DNA of 64,000 nt from Symbiodinium natans (GCA_905221605.1 CAJNDS010001114.1:186001-250000), one strand, 5' to 3'. Numbered from the stretch's first letter, positions 11,455 to 21,367 are shown. The notes: generated by a model not told the origin, from the sequence alone. A program made the numbers and translations.

Positions 11455-11630
11455 GGTTTTATCGCGTCGTGTATGGTTGAACGATCACGAGATTAACTTC
11501 CCAGAATTACATTTTCAGGTCTTATGGCGTTGTGTGTGGTTGAACTATTGCAATGTCAGATGCCATTTTCAGATCTTATGGCATTGTGTGTGGTCGAACT
11601 ATTGCGATGTCAGATGCGTGAATTTTACCT
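11455..11630 (+). repeat. Subterminal tandem repeats (54-63 bp units)
   Basis: Three units just inside the left inverted repeat. Units 2 and 3 (starting 11,511 and 11,565) share TTTTCAGRTCTTATGGC, TTGTGTGTGG and AACTATTGC and are ~90% alike; unit 1 is more diverged. Subterminal repeats are often transposase-binding sites; that role is inferred. Confidence 0.7.
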
Positions 11631-11703
11631 GCGAGCGCGGTTGGTCTGGATTGGATAGAGGATATGGACTACCGAGACGCCATATCCTGTGGACGAAGGA
11701 AGC

Positions 11704-13110
11704 CTACGACAAGAACTTTCTCATGACATGGGAGCATAGCTCTCCGCATGCCAGCCACAAGTCCTTACTGCGATTCCAGTATTCATACTGGGCGCTTCGC
11801 AGCTTGGCTCTCAGCAAGGAGCTACCGGCTTTCGTGTGCTGATTCACACCCACACGTTCCTTTAGGAATCTCCAACACCGGTCTATGACCTGGGTGCCGG
11901 ACTTCACTGTGATTGTCTTGTTCTTTGCGCCGGGCAGCTTATGCTTGATGATGCGGACATAGTGGGGCTGAACCCAGCGCGCCTTCCCATTGACCTTGAC
12001 CTGCTTTTTGCAGCGCACCACCCGATCATGAAGAACCCCGTCGAGCTTGAGCTTGTAGCTTTTGGCTGAGTCAGTATGCAAGATAATCTTGCGACCGGAC
12101 AAAAGCTTGGCACCCATGGTCTTCCACTCGACCTTTCGGATTGCTCCGGGGCCCGGGGCACGCTTTACCGTGATCTTGGGCGTGAGCTTGCACAAGGTCA
12201 ACGTCTCAGGGCGGCCTCGCTGGACTACACCCGCCCATTGCTCCCACATCATTGTGGCCTTTGGGGACTTGATGAGGTGCTTGTACTCCATGTCTTTAGA
12301 GATGTCCCGCTTGTCGAACGCAGCCTCGTCGGCTTCCACGTCCTTCCAGGTTTTACCGTCCCCCATTTGGATGTGCTTCTCCTTCTGCTCGACGAAATCC
12401 TTTCGGATTCGACAAAGCTTGTACTCCATGTCCTCGATCCACTTATGGTTGACGTCGAGCAACAAGTGGATGGTGCTCTGAGGAACCTTGTGTAGCTTGA
12501 GAAGTAGAAGCGCGGACTGGAGCTGTAGCGACCTGGACCGATCACCGCGCCCTTCTGTGAAAAGAGGATGTAGATGATGGGGGTTCATGTGCAGCTGACA
12601 TGTCTTCCTACTGCATCGATGCTTGAGAAGTCCGGTTCGCTTTTCGACGAACAGCTTTGACAAGGTTCCTTTCGAGCAAGAGGGGCATCGCTTGCCATCC
12701 CACTTTGGAAGTATCTTGTCCGCAATCAAGAGCCGGATGATCCCATGATCCGAGGCTTCAAGAAGTTCAGGGAGAGTTCGCTTCCACTTGATCTGTTCCT
12801 TGCGTTGTCCACGAGAAGGCACTGCATTCTTTTCCCGAATGTAGCTGATTTTTTCCACAGCTTGGATTTCATCACTGCTACACGTTTCTGAACCAAACGC
12901 ATCTTGCCCTTCTTCGCGATGACGGCACTCTTGGAGGTCTTGGTGGGCTTCGGCGGTCTTTCCCATTGCATAAGGCCAAGACAAGAAATGGAGGCAATGA
13001 CGCAGAAAGCACTTGATCGGTAAAAACCTGGACCTGACGAGGCCACATACACCCATGCACTGTAAACGTGACACGCGGGCAGCAGTGCACATGACACCAA
13101 CATCTTGCAC
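11704..13110 (-). CDS. IS1595/Merlin-like (ISXO2-type) DDE transposase
   Basis: 468 codons. A zinc-ribbon-like CPSC...C..C motif precedes the catalytic core, as in IS1595 and Merlin transposases. Core motifs: ADEAAFDK (D261), ILHTDSAKSY (D347), and IDRCWRFLKERV (D410), matching the 'E-x2-W-x2-LK' block but with Asp where Glu, Asn or His is usual. Spacing (86 and 63 residues) fits the family. The enzyme would cut at the terminal inverted repeats and move the element. The conserved part begins around residue 100. Before that an overlapping minus frame (12,726-13,211) encodes a Lys/Met-rich stretch (KKGKM, KRVAVMKSK) like the basic N-termini of many dinoflagellate nuclear proteins, so the true start may be in that frame. 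The C-terminus ends ~250 bases from the left element end. Confidence 0.85.
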   Translation of the reverse strand: MQDVGVMCTAARVSRLQCMGVCGLVRSRFLPIKCFLRHCLHFLSWPYAMGKTAEAHQDLQECRHREEGQDAFGSETCSSDEIQAVEKISYIREKNAVPSRGQRKEQIKWKRTLPELLEASDHGIIRLLIADKILPKWDGKRCPSCSKGTLSKLFVEKRTGLLKHRCSRKTCQLHMNPHHLHPLFTEGRGDRSRSLQLQSALLLLKLHKVPQSTIHLLLDVNHKWIEDMEYKLCRIRKDFVEQKEKHIQMGDGKTWKDVEADEAAFDKRDISKDMEYKHLIKSPKATMMWEQWAGVVQRGRPETLTLCKLTPKITVKRAPGPGAIRKVEWKTMGAKLLSGRKIILHTDSAKSYKLKLDGVLHDRVVRCKKQVKVNGKARWVQPHYVRIIKHKLPGAKNKTITVKSGTQVIDRCWRFLKERVGVNQHTKAGSSLLRAKLRSAQYEYWNRSKDLWLACGELCSHVMRKFLS

Positions 13111-13281
13111 GCACTTCTTTTCATTTTGGCGACGTTTTGACTATTCGCGATGTTTCTTGGAGTGATGGAGCCTACGCTGAGCCGGATGAAGTCGAGAAGC
13201 AAAACCGGCATGGACGAAGTGACGGCGGTGTCGTCGATGCCATATCACGATCCGAATCAGCATAAACCTGGATGTCACTGT

Positions 13282-15024
13282 TTAGTCTGAGTGCATAGCC
13301 TTTGCTGCCTCTTCATCTGCGTCATCGTCCTCGGACTTCTTCATCATTTTAGGCGGGGGCGACTTGATGACGGGACTCTGTGCAGCGTTGGATGATGCCG
13401 GGCGCGAACGAGGTGTAGGTGGGTACTCTACGGGTGCTGTGTCGGCTTCTTCTGCCCATGAGTCGTAGGTGGCTCCACGACGCATGTACTCCTTTTCTTC
13501 AGAGGTCGCCAGCAGATCACTGATGAAGTCAGCTTCTACCTGCAGCTTTTCCTCGTAACCACTGTACTTGGCATAGACGCCATCCTTGTACTTGGAGTAG
13601 AAGCTCTTGTGGGTGGAAGTAAGCCGATCTTCGATAACACCACCTCCTTCGAAACGATGTATGGTTTGCGACTGGTGCTCACTTGCGACACGGACGTAAA
13701 CACCTTTGTGACCAGCGATGATGATGGAAGCCCGTTTGAGAATTGCCATCATGGGGGCATGGGGCATCGCCAAGGGCTGAGGAGATCATTTTCTTGAACT
13801 GATTCCAACTGATGCTGTTGTTGTAGGAGAGATCATCTGGCTCATCATCCTCCTCCCACTGGTTGTTAAGCAGAATCCTGACCTGGTTGCGAACAAACTT
13901 CGCGGCTCGGTGTCGAGCGTCAACTAGACATGTCTCACCCACGTCCAGGAAGGACTTGATGTCCTCGAATGATATAGAAGAAAGGATAGCGTCATCCAAG
14001 ATAACGGGAATGTGTAGTTCACCTGGGCACTCCCGAAATCCGTCGATCTGCTTGGATCGGTGCCATCCCACCACGATTTTTGATGTTGTGAGATGTCAGG
14101 TGGTGTCTGGCAACGGCTAAGGCCACGATGATGGCAAGAGGAGTTTTGCCAATCCCTGCTCTGCCAAGAATCATCAAGCCATGCGTGGGCATAGTAGGGA
14201 CAACGAGCGGCAGGACCCTGTCCATGATTGGGGTTCAAGCCGGGGACCAGCAAGGGGAAGAAATGCTCGGCCTCTGCTTGGGAATTCCCAAGGCTGCGAT
14301 TGGAGCATGCTCGGCTCACAATGTGTAGAGGCCATCCGAAAATAGGTGATTCCTTGTCACGTACATTGAGTAGAGACCACAGGAACTGTTCATTGTTGGA
14401 GTTAGCCACGGGCGCATTCTTGTTGATGTAGGCGATGCCCTCGCGGAGCTCATCGGGTGTTACATCCCATGAACCACCGCTTGCATTTCCAACCATATCC
14501 CCGTTCTTGGGTGGGCGGCGAAGTTTCTCTTGAAGAGCTTGTGTTAGCCATTGCTCACCCTTGATCTTGGAAAGCATTACTAGGCAGCCTCGCTTCACGA
14601 GGTCGGAATTGGTGGCGATCTTGTAGTTCAAGACTTTGACGCTGCCCCCGCGACAGAACGCTTTGACTACACCCCAAGGCAAGGGCACCGACGAGTGGAA
14701 GAACTGCAGGACGGTGTTGGCGGCGCTGTCTACAACTAGCTGTAGGTGACAACTTTCATGTAAAGCATCGCCTGGACTGACGAAGCCGGGTAAGCGACCC
14801 ACTACGATTTCATCTGCACACATAACCTCTCGGATTTGTGTTAGGTGCTCTGGGGTAACGTTCTCAACGATATGGAAGAACTCCTTAAATTTCTTCCCCT
14901 TTCCTTGCACTTCAATCAAAGGCAGATCCGAGATGCAGTGCTCACCTGTGGCGACGACGACGTGGGCGGGCTTGTCGACATACTTGATGTAGGTGTGTTG
15001 GGCGATCGCGATACACTCTTGCAT
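13282..15024 (-). CDS. P-loop ATPase, SF3/Rep-helicase-like (three frame breaks)
   Basis: One protein spread over three frames: 15,024 to ~14,225, then to ~14,080, then to ~13,765, then to 13,282. Joined, it would be ~580 residues. Visible motifs: Walker A LGRAGIGKTPLA (14,142-14,165 and flank), Walker B HIPVILDDA (13,991-14,014), then a motif-C-like RILLNNQW (13,856-13,882), the order of superfamily 3 helicases such as those of Rep proteins. In the N-terminal part, CHLQLV and IAYINKNA faintly recall HUH Rep motifs II (HLQ) and III (YxxK), but spacing is wider than usual, so this is speculative. The C-terminal ~60 residues are acidic and Pro/Ser-rich. Each break lies at or near a G or T homopolymer of 4-5 bases, so sequencing error is possible. 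It might load on element DNA to help replication or transposition. Confidence 0.6.
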
Positions 15025-15102
15025 GGCAAGTTAAAGAAGTCAAGAATCTATACCACCAAAGGTAACTAACTGAGGAGCCTGACACAAGACACCATATATA
15101 CT

Positions 15103-15159
15103 GGCTTACTGTCAGATGGGCTGCTTATAAGCAAGCGAGCTGTTTATAAGCACGCGCCT
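15103..15159. promoter_or_regulatory. 19-bp iteron-like repeats upstream of the ATPase gene
   Basis: TGCTTATAAGCA at 15,122 and TGTTTATAAGCA at 15,141 are exactly 19 bases apart; a degenerate copy (GGCTTACTG) sits 19 bases before, at 15,103. TGCTTATAAGCA is a perfect palindrome containing TTATAA. The array lies 80-130 bases before the ATPase start codon. It could be a promoter/operator or a Rep-type binding site. Confidence 0.65.
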
Positions 15160-15236
15160 TTTGTTTTCAACTGCAATCCAAAGCAGGCAGCCGGTCTTAA
15201 GGAAGATTCTGTCATCTGCTGTGTGGGCTCCTTTGC

Positions 15237-16031
15237 TTACTTGTTTGAGTCCCACTGTGCCTTAGAGGCCTTGATACTCTGAAGCAAGTCCTTTGCGATT
15301 CTACGCTTCTTGGCGTTGTTTTGCGAGTCACGCAAGATATGTACACAAGAAGCCGCCAAATCATGCCAATCACTTACCCAGACCATGTAATCCACGGTGT
15401 CGGGCTCGCTTGATGTGTCTGATGAGGACGACGAAGAAGAACTCGACGAGGAATCGTCTTCATTCTCCGGGGCTGCGAGCGCTTGGCCGGTAGGAGACGG
15501 CGGCGTATCATGTGGTGCGTTCTCGTGTGTGGTAGCCGAGGGTGGTGACGGTTCGTTTGCGATGGCGAGCGGCTGCGTTGATAAGCCCGGGCCGGTAGAC
15601 GACGATGATGTGGTAGCCTCTGGTGATGACGCACGCCCCGGTTCATCTGTGATGGCGAGCACCTGCTTTGACGAACTGGCTTTAGCTGCTGCACCACGCT
15701 TTTTGGTTCTCAACCACTGGCGAAGTGCATCTTCTGCCAACTGATTCCAGCCGCCCTGGGACCCTGGTACTAGGGAGAACTTGTGCTGGAGATAGATCAC
15801 ATGTGATTGGATTTGGCGTGATGTCAAGTCTTGCTTCGTGGGATGTGTCTCGAGGGTGCCACTCTTGATTTCCTCGACTATGGTAGAGATGACCGGTGGA
15901 GGAGACGAGGGATTAGGCATAGAAGCTGTGGATGCGGAAGTGCTTGGAGTGAAGGAGCTCTGAACCAATTCAAGTTTGCAGACACCGTTTTCCAAGGAGA
16001 TGAGGCCTGATACCGCTCCCACGCGCTTCAT
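15237..16031 (-). CDS. Unrecognised Ser/Pro-rich protein of the IS1595-like transposon
   Basis: 264 codons, no family recognised. Residues ~75-120 form a compact basic region (SRQIQSHVIYLQHK, then GGWNQLAEDALRQWLRTKKR) that could bind nucleic acid or protein. Residues ~120-215 are low-complexity, with 13 or so Ser in a row and acidic residues, and two degenerate copies of an 'AI(T/A)NEPSP'-like segment. The C-terminal ~50 residues are ordered again (DYMVWVSDWHDLAASC). It lies head-most in the element, 212 bases before the ATPase start, on the same strand, and shares the iteron-like upstream repeats with that gene. A transposition accessory or DNA-binding factor is a guess from position only. 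Confidence 0.55.
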   Translation of the reverse strand: MKRVGAVSGLISLENGVCKLELVQSSFTPSTSASTASMPNPSSPPPVISTIVEEIKSGTLETHPTKQDLTSRQIQSHVIYLQHKFSLVPGSQGGWNQLAEDALRQWLRTKKRGAAAKASSSKQVLAITDEPGRASSPEATTSSSSTGPGLSTQPLAIANEPSPPSATTHENAPHDTPPSPTGQALAAPENEDDSSSSSSSSSSSDTSSEPDTVDYMVWVSDWHDLAASCVHILRDSQNNAKKRRIAKDLLQSIKASKAQWDSNK

Positions 16032-16201
16032 GGCAACTACTTGTTCACGTACACTTCTCGCTCTTTAACCAAATGCTTCAATAACATTTTCATGTTCACA
16101 GGTCTTGGGCTCTACTGAGTAAGAAGAGGATATCTGGTCATGGATGATCTTTCATTGGGGGGGAGGGCTGTCACAGAGGTCCTGGGGCGAAACCCCCCCA
16201 A

Positions 16202-16218
16202 CCCCCCCCCCCCCCCCC
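16202..16218. repeat. Poly-C tract inside the transposon right arm
   Basis: 17 C in a row followed by further C-rich sequence to 16,229, immediately before the iteron-like repeats. Confidence 0.9.
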
Positions 16219-16229
16219 TCCCCCCCTCC

Positions 16230-16286
16230 TGCTTATAAGCAACCCCACTGCTTATACGCAACCCAACTGCTTATAATTTACACCTC
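16230..16286. promoter_or_regulatory. 19-bp iterons upstream of the Ser-rich gene
   Basis: Three tandem 19-base units begin at 16,230, 16,249 and 16,268: TGCTTATAAGCAACCCCAC, TGCTTATACGCAACCCAAC, then TGCTTATAATTT. Same core and same spacing as the set at 15,103-15,159. They stand ~200-250 bases before the start codon at 16,031. Confidence 0.75.
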
Positions 16287-16422
16287 ACTCTCAGCATATA
16301 GGAGAATGATATAGGAAATCATATCCTACACATATATAAGGACGAAAACCGTGACTTAAACGAACAAAAAACCTTAAACGAAGAAATTAAAATTACAGGT
16401 ATCTTAAACCCCCACCCTCTGG

Positions 16423-16450
16423 AGGTAGATTCTCCAGGGGGGGGGGTACC
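16423..16450 (-). repeat. Right terminal inverted repeat
   Basis: AGGTAGATTCTCCA followed by ten G and TACC; reverse complement of the left end, with the C/G run slightly longer. Confidence 0.8.
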
Positions 16451-16474
16451 ATAAATATATATATATATATATAT
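16451..16474. repeat. TA microsatellite at transposon right edge
   Basis: ATAAATATATAT... continuing the microsatellite seen left of the element. Confidence 0.85.
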
Positions 16475-18176
16475 GCACACGAACACTTCTGGGTCAGGAT
16501 GTCAGGTTGGTTAGGCGGCTTCCGGACAACCTTTCCTTTTTCTGCCGCGCTCACGTCTCCTAACGCCTAAAGACTACACGAAGTAGCTGCTTCGGGTCTC
16601 ACTCAGAAATGACAGGCTTTGGGCTAAGGGATCACAGGCTTAGGATTCTGCTTAGGCGCCTTAGGGGGCTTAGAGTCTCGGGGTTGCAGTAATCAGGTAA
16701 CTCCCACGACCACGCTCTACGGTCCCGACGACCTTGCACCTGTTCCACGGCTCAACTACTCAGCGTCAGGGTCCTTACAGAAGCCGCCATAGGACTTTCG
16801 CGCAAGGTTGATGAACCCATAGAGGAACCTGTCTTTCCGACAGGTTTAAGTTTAGGTATAGGGTTTAGGGTTTAGGGTTTAGGGTTTAGGGTTTAGGGTT
16901 TAGGGTTTCGGGTTTAGGGTTTAGGGTTTAACGATTCACGTGGAGCTTTAAGTTGGAGGTTGCCTCTGTGAGGCGATGCTTTAGGTTTCTTTGCTCAAGT
17001 GTCTGGGTGGTGCGAACGATTCTCTTTGAAGGGGTCCGGGGTGTATCTTGCTTGACTTGTTTGACCTTTGGGGAAGAATCTTCAGCTTGAGCCTCATGCT
17101 TTCAGTCCTTGTAGCATATCTGGGTTTGGTGGGCTGAGGCTTAGGGTCACCCACGAACTCGTGCTTTCCTTATGACTCGCGAACTCATGGGAAAAAGACG
17201 CAACATTGGAAATGAAGGGGCATTGGCCCGTTAGAGCTCAAGTGGCGAGTTCAAGACTTCTAACTCTGAGTGGTTGAGTTCTCTAAGCCCTAGGCCCTAA
17301 GCACATTCGGTGCTGAGGGCTTCTGAAGCGTGCATCTCCTGTCCTAAAGTTAAAGACTTGAAGCTCACAACCTTGAAGTTCTCAGAGCCTGGACCTCAAC
17401 TCACGCTGCGCAAAATCGAGACCTTTCCAATCAGGCGTTCTTAGCTTGGGAAGATTATAAGATTATAACGTGCAGGTCGACGGCTTGAACGAGACCTTGC
17501 ATTGCAAACGTGCTCCTTGCAGGCAGATCCTTTGTGCTCTTGCGGTGGGTGCTCAACCACAGAAAGGAAGACGAAGATGCGCCCCCGCGCCCCCCCCCCC
17601 CCCCCCCCACAACCCTCAACACCAGCGCCAAGGCACTTAGACTGGCGCCGAAGTTGTCCCAGAGACACATTCTGCACGGCAAATTCTTGCTCGGCTGTTT
17701 CCTTCGGTGTAGCTGGAGGTTCATTGGTATGAGTCGTAAAGGGCCCAGAGCCGCACTTATGCTTGCAGATGCTCTTTTGGAGGAGGTCTACCTACACATG
17801 CGCATTTGCTTGCCTCGTACAAGGTCAAACTATATATCCTGATTGGCCGAAACCCTCATTGAAGCATTAAAGCCTGAAACCCTGAGGTTTGGTTCTGGTT
17901 CCTACCTAAATTCCTAAGCAGTGCTGTCGGCAAAACTTGATGGCTTTTGCGGCTGCGAGGGTTTGAGACCTTGCCGGTTCTTTGGCTTCCTCTTTCCTGG
18001 AACCCTAAACCCTAAATCCCAAGCCCTAAGCCCTACGCCCTAAGCACTGAACGATTAGGGACAGTTTGGGCTCAGGGTTTCCCCTTTGCGGTGCCTCTTC
18101 AGGCCCTTCCGTGCAAGGCCCGACGCCACAGGTGCCGCCACAGCAAATGCCCTGAGCCACGGTCTCGTTGCCTCAG
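16475..18176. other. No gene recognised; one TTTAGGG array and poly-C
   Basis: TTTAGGG array at ~16,858-16,929, C run at 17,590-17,608. Remaining sequence has only short frames without domains. Confidence 0.55.
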
Positions 18177-18272
18177 CTACTATTTGCTTAAGAAGCCCCC
18201 AAAATAAGAATAATATTAGTCCCTATATTGCCCTTTTTGTGTTTTTTGGGGAGTTCTTAAGCACAAAGTAGT
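18177..18272. repeat. MITE-like palindrome, TTGCTTAAGAA family
   Basis: Arms CTACTATTTGCTTAAGAAG + CCCCCAAAA and TTTTGGGGAGTTCTTAAGC + ACAAAGTAG are inverted (~30 bp) around ~40 AT-rich bases. A half copy (CTACGATTTGCTTAAGAACC) lies at 22,940-22,968. Confidence 0.65.
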
Positions 18273-19360
18273 CAGTGTTTTGAGAAGTTAGACATACCTC
18301 CAAAAGATTGCAGGGCCTACAGTATAAGAGCTCGGGGTCTAGGGTTTGCTGTATATACAGGGCCTAGCTTAGGTTTACAGTCTTAAGGTCTGGAACTTGA
18401 GACCTTGGGGTAGAGAAGCTCCACACAGAGTTTTTACAAAGCAAAGGACAAACCATCGCACCCCCCCGGTTCTCCCTTCCCCCCCCGCCCCCGGCCGAAA
18501 AAAAAAAGGGGGGCCTCTTCAGTTGAGGGTTCAGCCCTCAAAATTCTCACACCGATATCCCTGAAATGTGGGAAAAACAGTTGGGTTTTGTACCTCATTA
18601 ATCGGAGGATGGCTTGTGGCGCCAACAGTCGGATCTTTCGCAAGCTTTGTCCTTCTCCACGAAGCCAAAGACATCGCTTACTTTCCGTTTCCGTGTTTTT
18701 GAGGTCCAAAGTTTACAACCCTCCACCTCACACAGACCTCAATGCGCCCAGCTTAGGTAGGCAGGTCCGACATGTCTGTTCGAGAATGTCGGTCAAGACG
18801 CTAAAGCCAGCAAACTGCAAGAACATGCATGAGGCACCTGCGACGGGCGACAGCTTGGATCTCAGGGACTTGGGGTTCGAGGGCTGTGCTTTGAGATAGC
18901 TGTCATCCTTGATTGGCACGGAGATTCCCTACATTCATCCATCTGATATGGCCACAAGGCTCATGTTTTGAGATTTTGTGCCAGCAGGCAGGGGGGGCTC
19001 TAGCTTCTCTAGACCGATGGCACCGAACCTAGACAAGTCCCGATCCCTGAGCTTGAGCTCAAAATCCCACATGGAACCCCAGACCCAAAGGGTTTAGGGT
19101 TTAAGGCTTAGGGATTAGGGTTGAAGCCGTACAGGTAGCTTTCTGAACCACATGAACACGTTGCAGCTTTGCAAGCCTCTTGTCTTGCCGCGGCAGGCAT
19201 CCATGTTCGCCTGCCGGTTTCGCAAGTAAGGAGCTCTAAGCCCTAAGCCCCAAGCCCCAAGCCCTAAACCCCTAAACCCCAAAACCCTAAACCTTGTGTT
19301 GCTTAGGATCCAAGTTTAGGATCGGTGTTGGACTTGTAGGTTGGCTGCTCTGTTTTGAGC
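18273..19360. other. No gene recognised
   Basis: Short frames only; a degenerate CCCTAAA block at 19,240-19,292. Confidence 0.5.
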
Positions 19361-19471
19361 CCCAAAGGGGTCCATGTACCTCTATAGTATATACTTGGGC
19401 CTTAAAGGGGGTCCCTGCATAGTAGCCTTAGGGCCCAAGTATATACTATATGGGTGCATGGACCCTTAGGG
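19361..19471. repeat. MITE family A (GGGTCCATGTACC), copy 1
   Basis: Inverted ends CCAAAGGGGTCCATGTACC and GGGTGCATGGACCCTTAGG, with an inner palindrome TAGTATATACTTGGGCC / GGCCCAAGTATATACTA. Further copies at 45,418, 51,751, 52,551 and 63,667. About 110 bp, fitting a MITE; this copy has no telomere-like array inside. Confidence 0.75.
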
Positions 19472-21067
19472 TAAGGAGACCAGCGACTGAACGGGGTCTT
19501 CCTCAGAAAATGCTTAGCAGCTTGCCGGCTCACGGGGTTTGCGCGCCTGAGGCTTTGGCATCTTGCCACTTCTCTCTCGATGTCGGCAGTTCGCAGACCG
19601 GCAAAGTCTACTTGTCATTAGGCGCCCGTTAATCTCAACAGCACAAAGTCTGCAGCCGGCCGATGCACAACGAATGCAACTCGGAATGCCTCCCCAAACC
19701 CCCACGATCATAGCAGATCCCAACCCAAACCCACTGGACATTCCCAATCCCAAAGCTGTTTGCCAAGACTGTCGCAGGGCCTCGTCGAGCTTCGCGCCTA
19801 CGGAAGCGGCCATGAGCTCGTCGCTGCTGAAGTCCTCAAGTCTTTAGGGCTCATGATGAGGCTCTTAGTCTTAGTCTGTGTGCGCGTATGCGTGGGTTTT
19901 GCTTAGCGCCGTTTGTGCGTGGCTTTGTGCGTAGGCATGTGCGTTCCCGACAAGATGGCAGAAGAAGTCAGGTGGCTCTTCTGGCAGCAAGGCAAGAGCT
20001 TCTGGAAGGCAGGCAGCAAATGTGCTGAAGTGCTGACCTCTCTGCAAGAAGTAGCACTGTTCCAATCCATCTTTGCATTGAGTTTCTGCATCTCACACGA
20101 AAAATCTGTGGCTGTTTGCAACAAAAAACGGCTTGTACACCCTTCCTTTGCGTACTTACAGTGAACTCACATCAAGTTTTGCTTGCAAGTACACATGTGA
20201 AAATAAAGACATCTGCAGAATATTCCTACTCAAGCTTGCCTGTCGAAGTGAGGGGGGCGACAGGCCCCTAGTTTGGAGGCTGCAATACTGGTTATGTTAA
20301 ACTCCGTCTGGGAAATCATCATGGCAAAGCTGAGCTGTAATCTGACGAGTCCAAGGATGTTTAAAACATATCGATAAACAACATTCGTCCAAGAGTTGCA
20401 CACTTGTTGGATGCAAAAAAAGCTCAGATATACTGCGACGCTGTGCCAAGCTGACTCACACTGACTCACACATGCCAATCGCACCACAACAGCAGCCACA
20501 ATTCAGAGCCTGTTTGCCTTCTGGCTACCTCTTGTTTAGCAAAATGCAAAATCTTCATATTCCATGCAGAAATGCTGTCAACGGTTTCTTTTAGAATAAG
20601 AAAGAGCTCTTCTCAGGATATCGAGGCTACAAGATGGGCAACCGCGGTAACAAGATCGGTAATTCGTGGAGAACTTTACCTTATGCATGCATATGCATGC
20701 GTGCTTCGATCTGGATTCTAATTCCCCGTTTGGCTCTCTGAAATGTCAGAAATGTGCCAAGTACAGCCAACACCTGTAACCGCAGCATCCGCAAGCCCCT
20801 CAATTGCCCGCTGCTGGCGGCTGCCCTGACCTCTTACACCCTTCGACGGTGCGTAGCAACATCAGGCTCATTGGTAGTTATTGTCACTGTGTACAGAAGG
20901 AAATTAAGCCCTAAGCCCCAAGCCCTAAACCCTAAACCCTAAACCTAAACTAGGCAGTTTAGGATACGTTACTTCTGATGACATCACTAAACCGCTCCGG
21001 GCTGCCCCTTGCCCAGGCTGCCACACTCGCAGAACCTCAGTGCAGGTCTTGGGATTTACAGGCTCGT
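19472..21067. other. No gene recognised
   Basis: Contains the perfect palindrome GCATGCATATGCATGC (20,684-20,699) and a short CCCTAAA array (20,906-20,948). Confidence 0.5.
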
Positions 21068-21150
21068 AAGGTGTTAGTATGTTAGAGTATATTGTAGTAT
21101 ATTACATAGTATTTGATAGTATCTTATAGTATTTTATAGTATACTATAGG
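21068..21150. repeat. ATAGTAT-type minisatellite
   Basis: Roughly 10-13-base units around TATAGTAT / TTAGTAT repeated seven or so times. Confidence 0.8.
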
Positions 21151-21272
21151 GTATGCGGCGTTGAGGGTTCCCAGAGCTTCAAGCTTCGGGCCCAGGTTCG
21201 AGTGCGTTTCAAGTTTCCGCCGCTTTTGGCTGCTTTAGCCTGCCAGCTCTGGAGGTCTGCAGAAACGTCTAC

Positions 21273-21367
21273 CCCTAAACCCTAAACCCTAAACCCTAAA
21301 CCCTAAACCCTAAACCCCAAACCCCAAACCCTAAACCCTAAACCCTAAACCCTAAACCCTAAACCCG
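21273..21367. repeat. CCCTAAA array
   Basis: About 13 heptamers with two CCCCAAA variants. Confidence 0.9.

Larger units (their letters stand above)
11424..16450 (-). mobile_element. IS1595/Merlin-like DNA transposon carrying a P-loop ATPase and a third gene
   Basis: Ends are inverted repeats: left 11,424-11,449 (GCTACCCCTCCC then TGGAGAATCTACCT), right 16,423-16,450 (AGGTAGATTCTCCA, G10, TACC). The inner 14 bases are identical; the outer part differs only in C/G run length and isolated bases. Both flanks are TA-rich: the 8 bases outside are ATATATAT on the left and ATAAATAT on the right, compatible with the 8-9-bp target duplication of Merlin elements but uninformative in a microsatellite. 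Three genes, all minus strand: Ser-rich protein (15,237-16,031), ATPase (13,282-15,024), transposase (11,704-13,110). No telomere-like arrays occur inside, suggesting a young insertion. Confidence 0.8.

Noticed and set aside
11174-11842. 222-codon plus-strand frame
   Set aside because: Runs through TA microsatellite and over the transposon boundary, antisense to the transposase.
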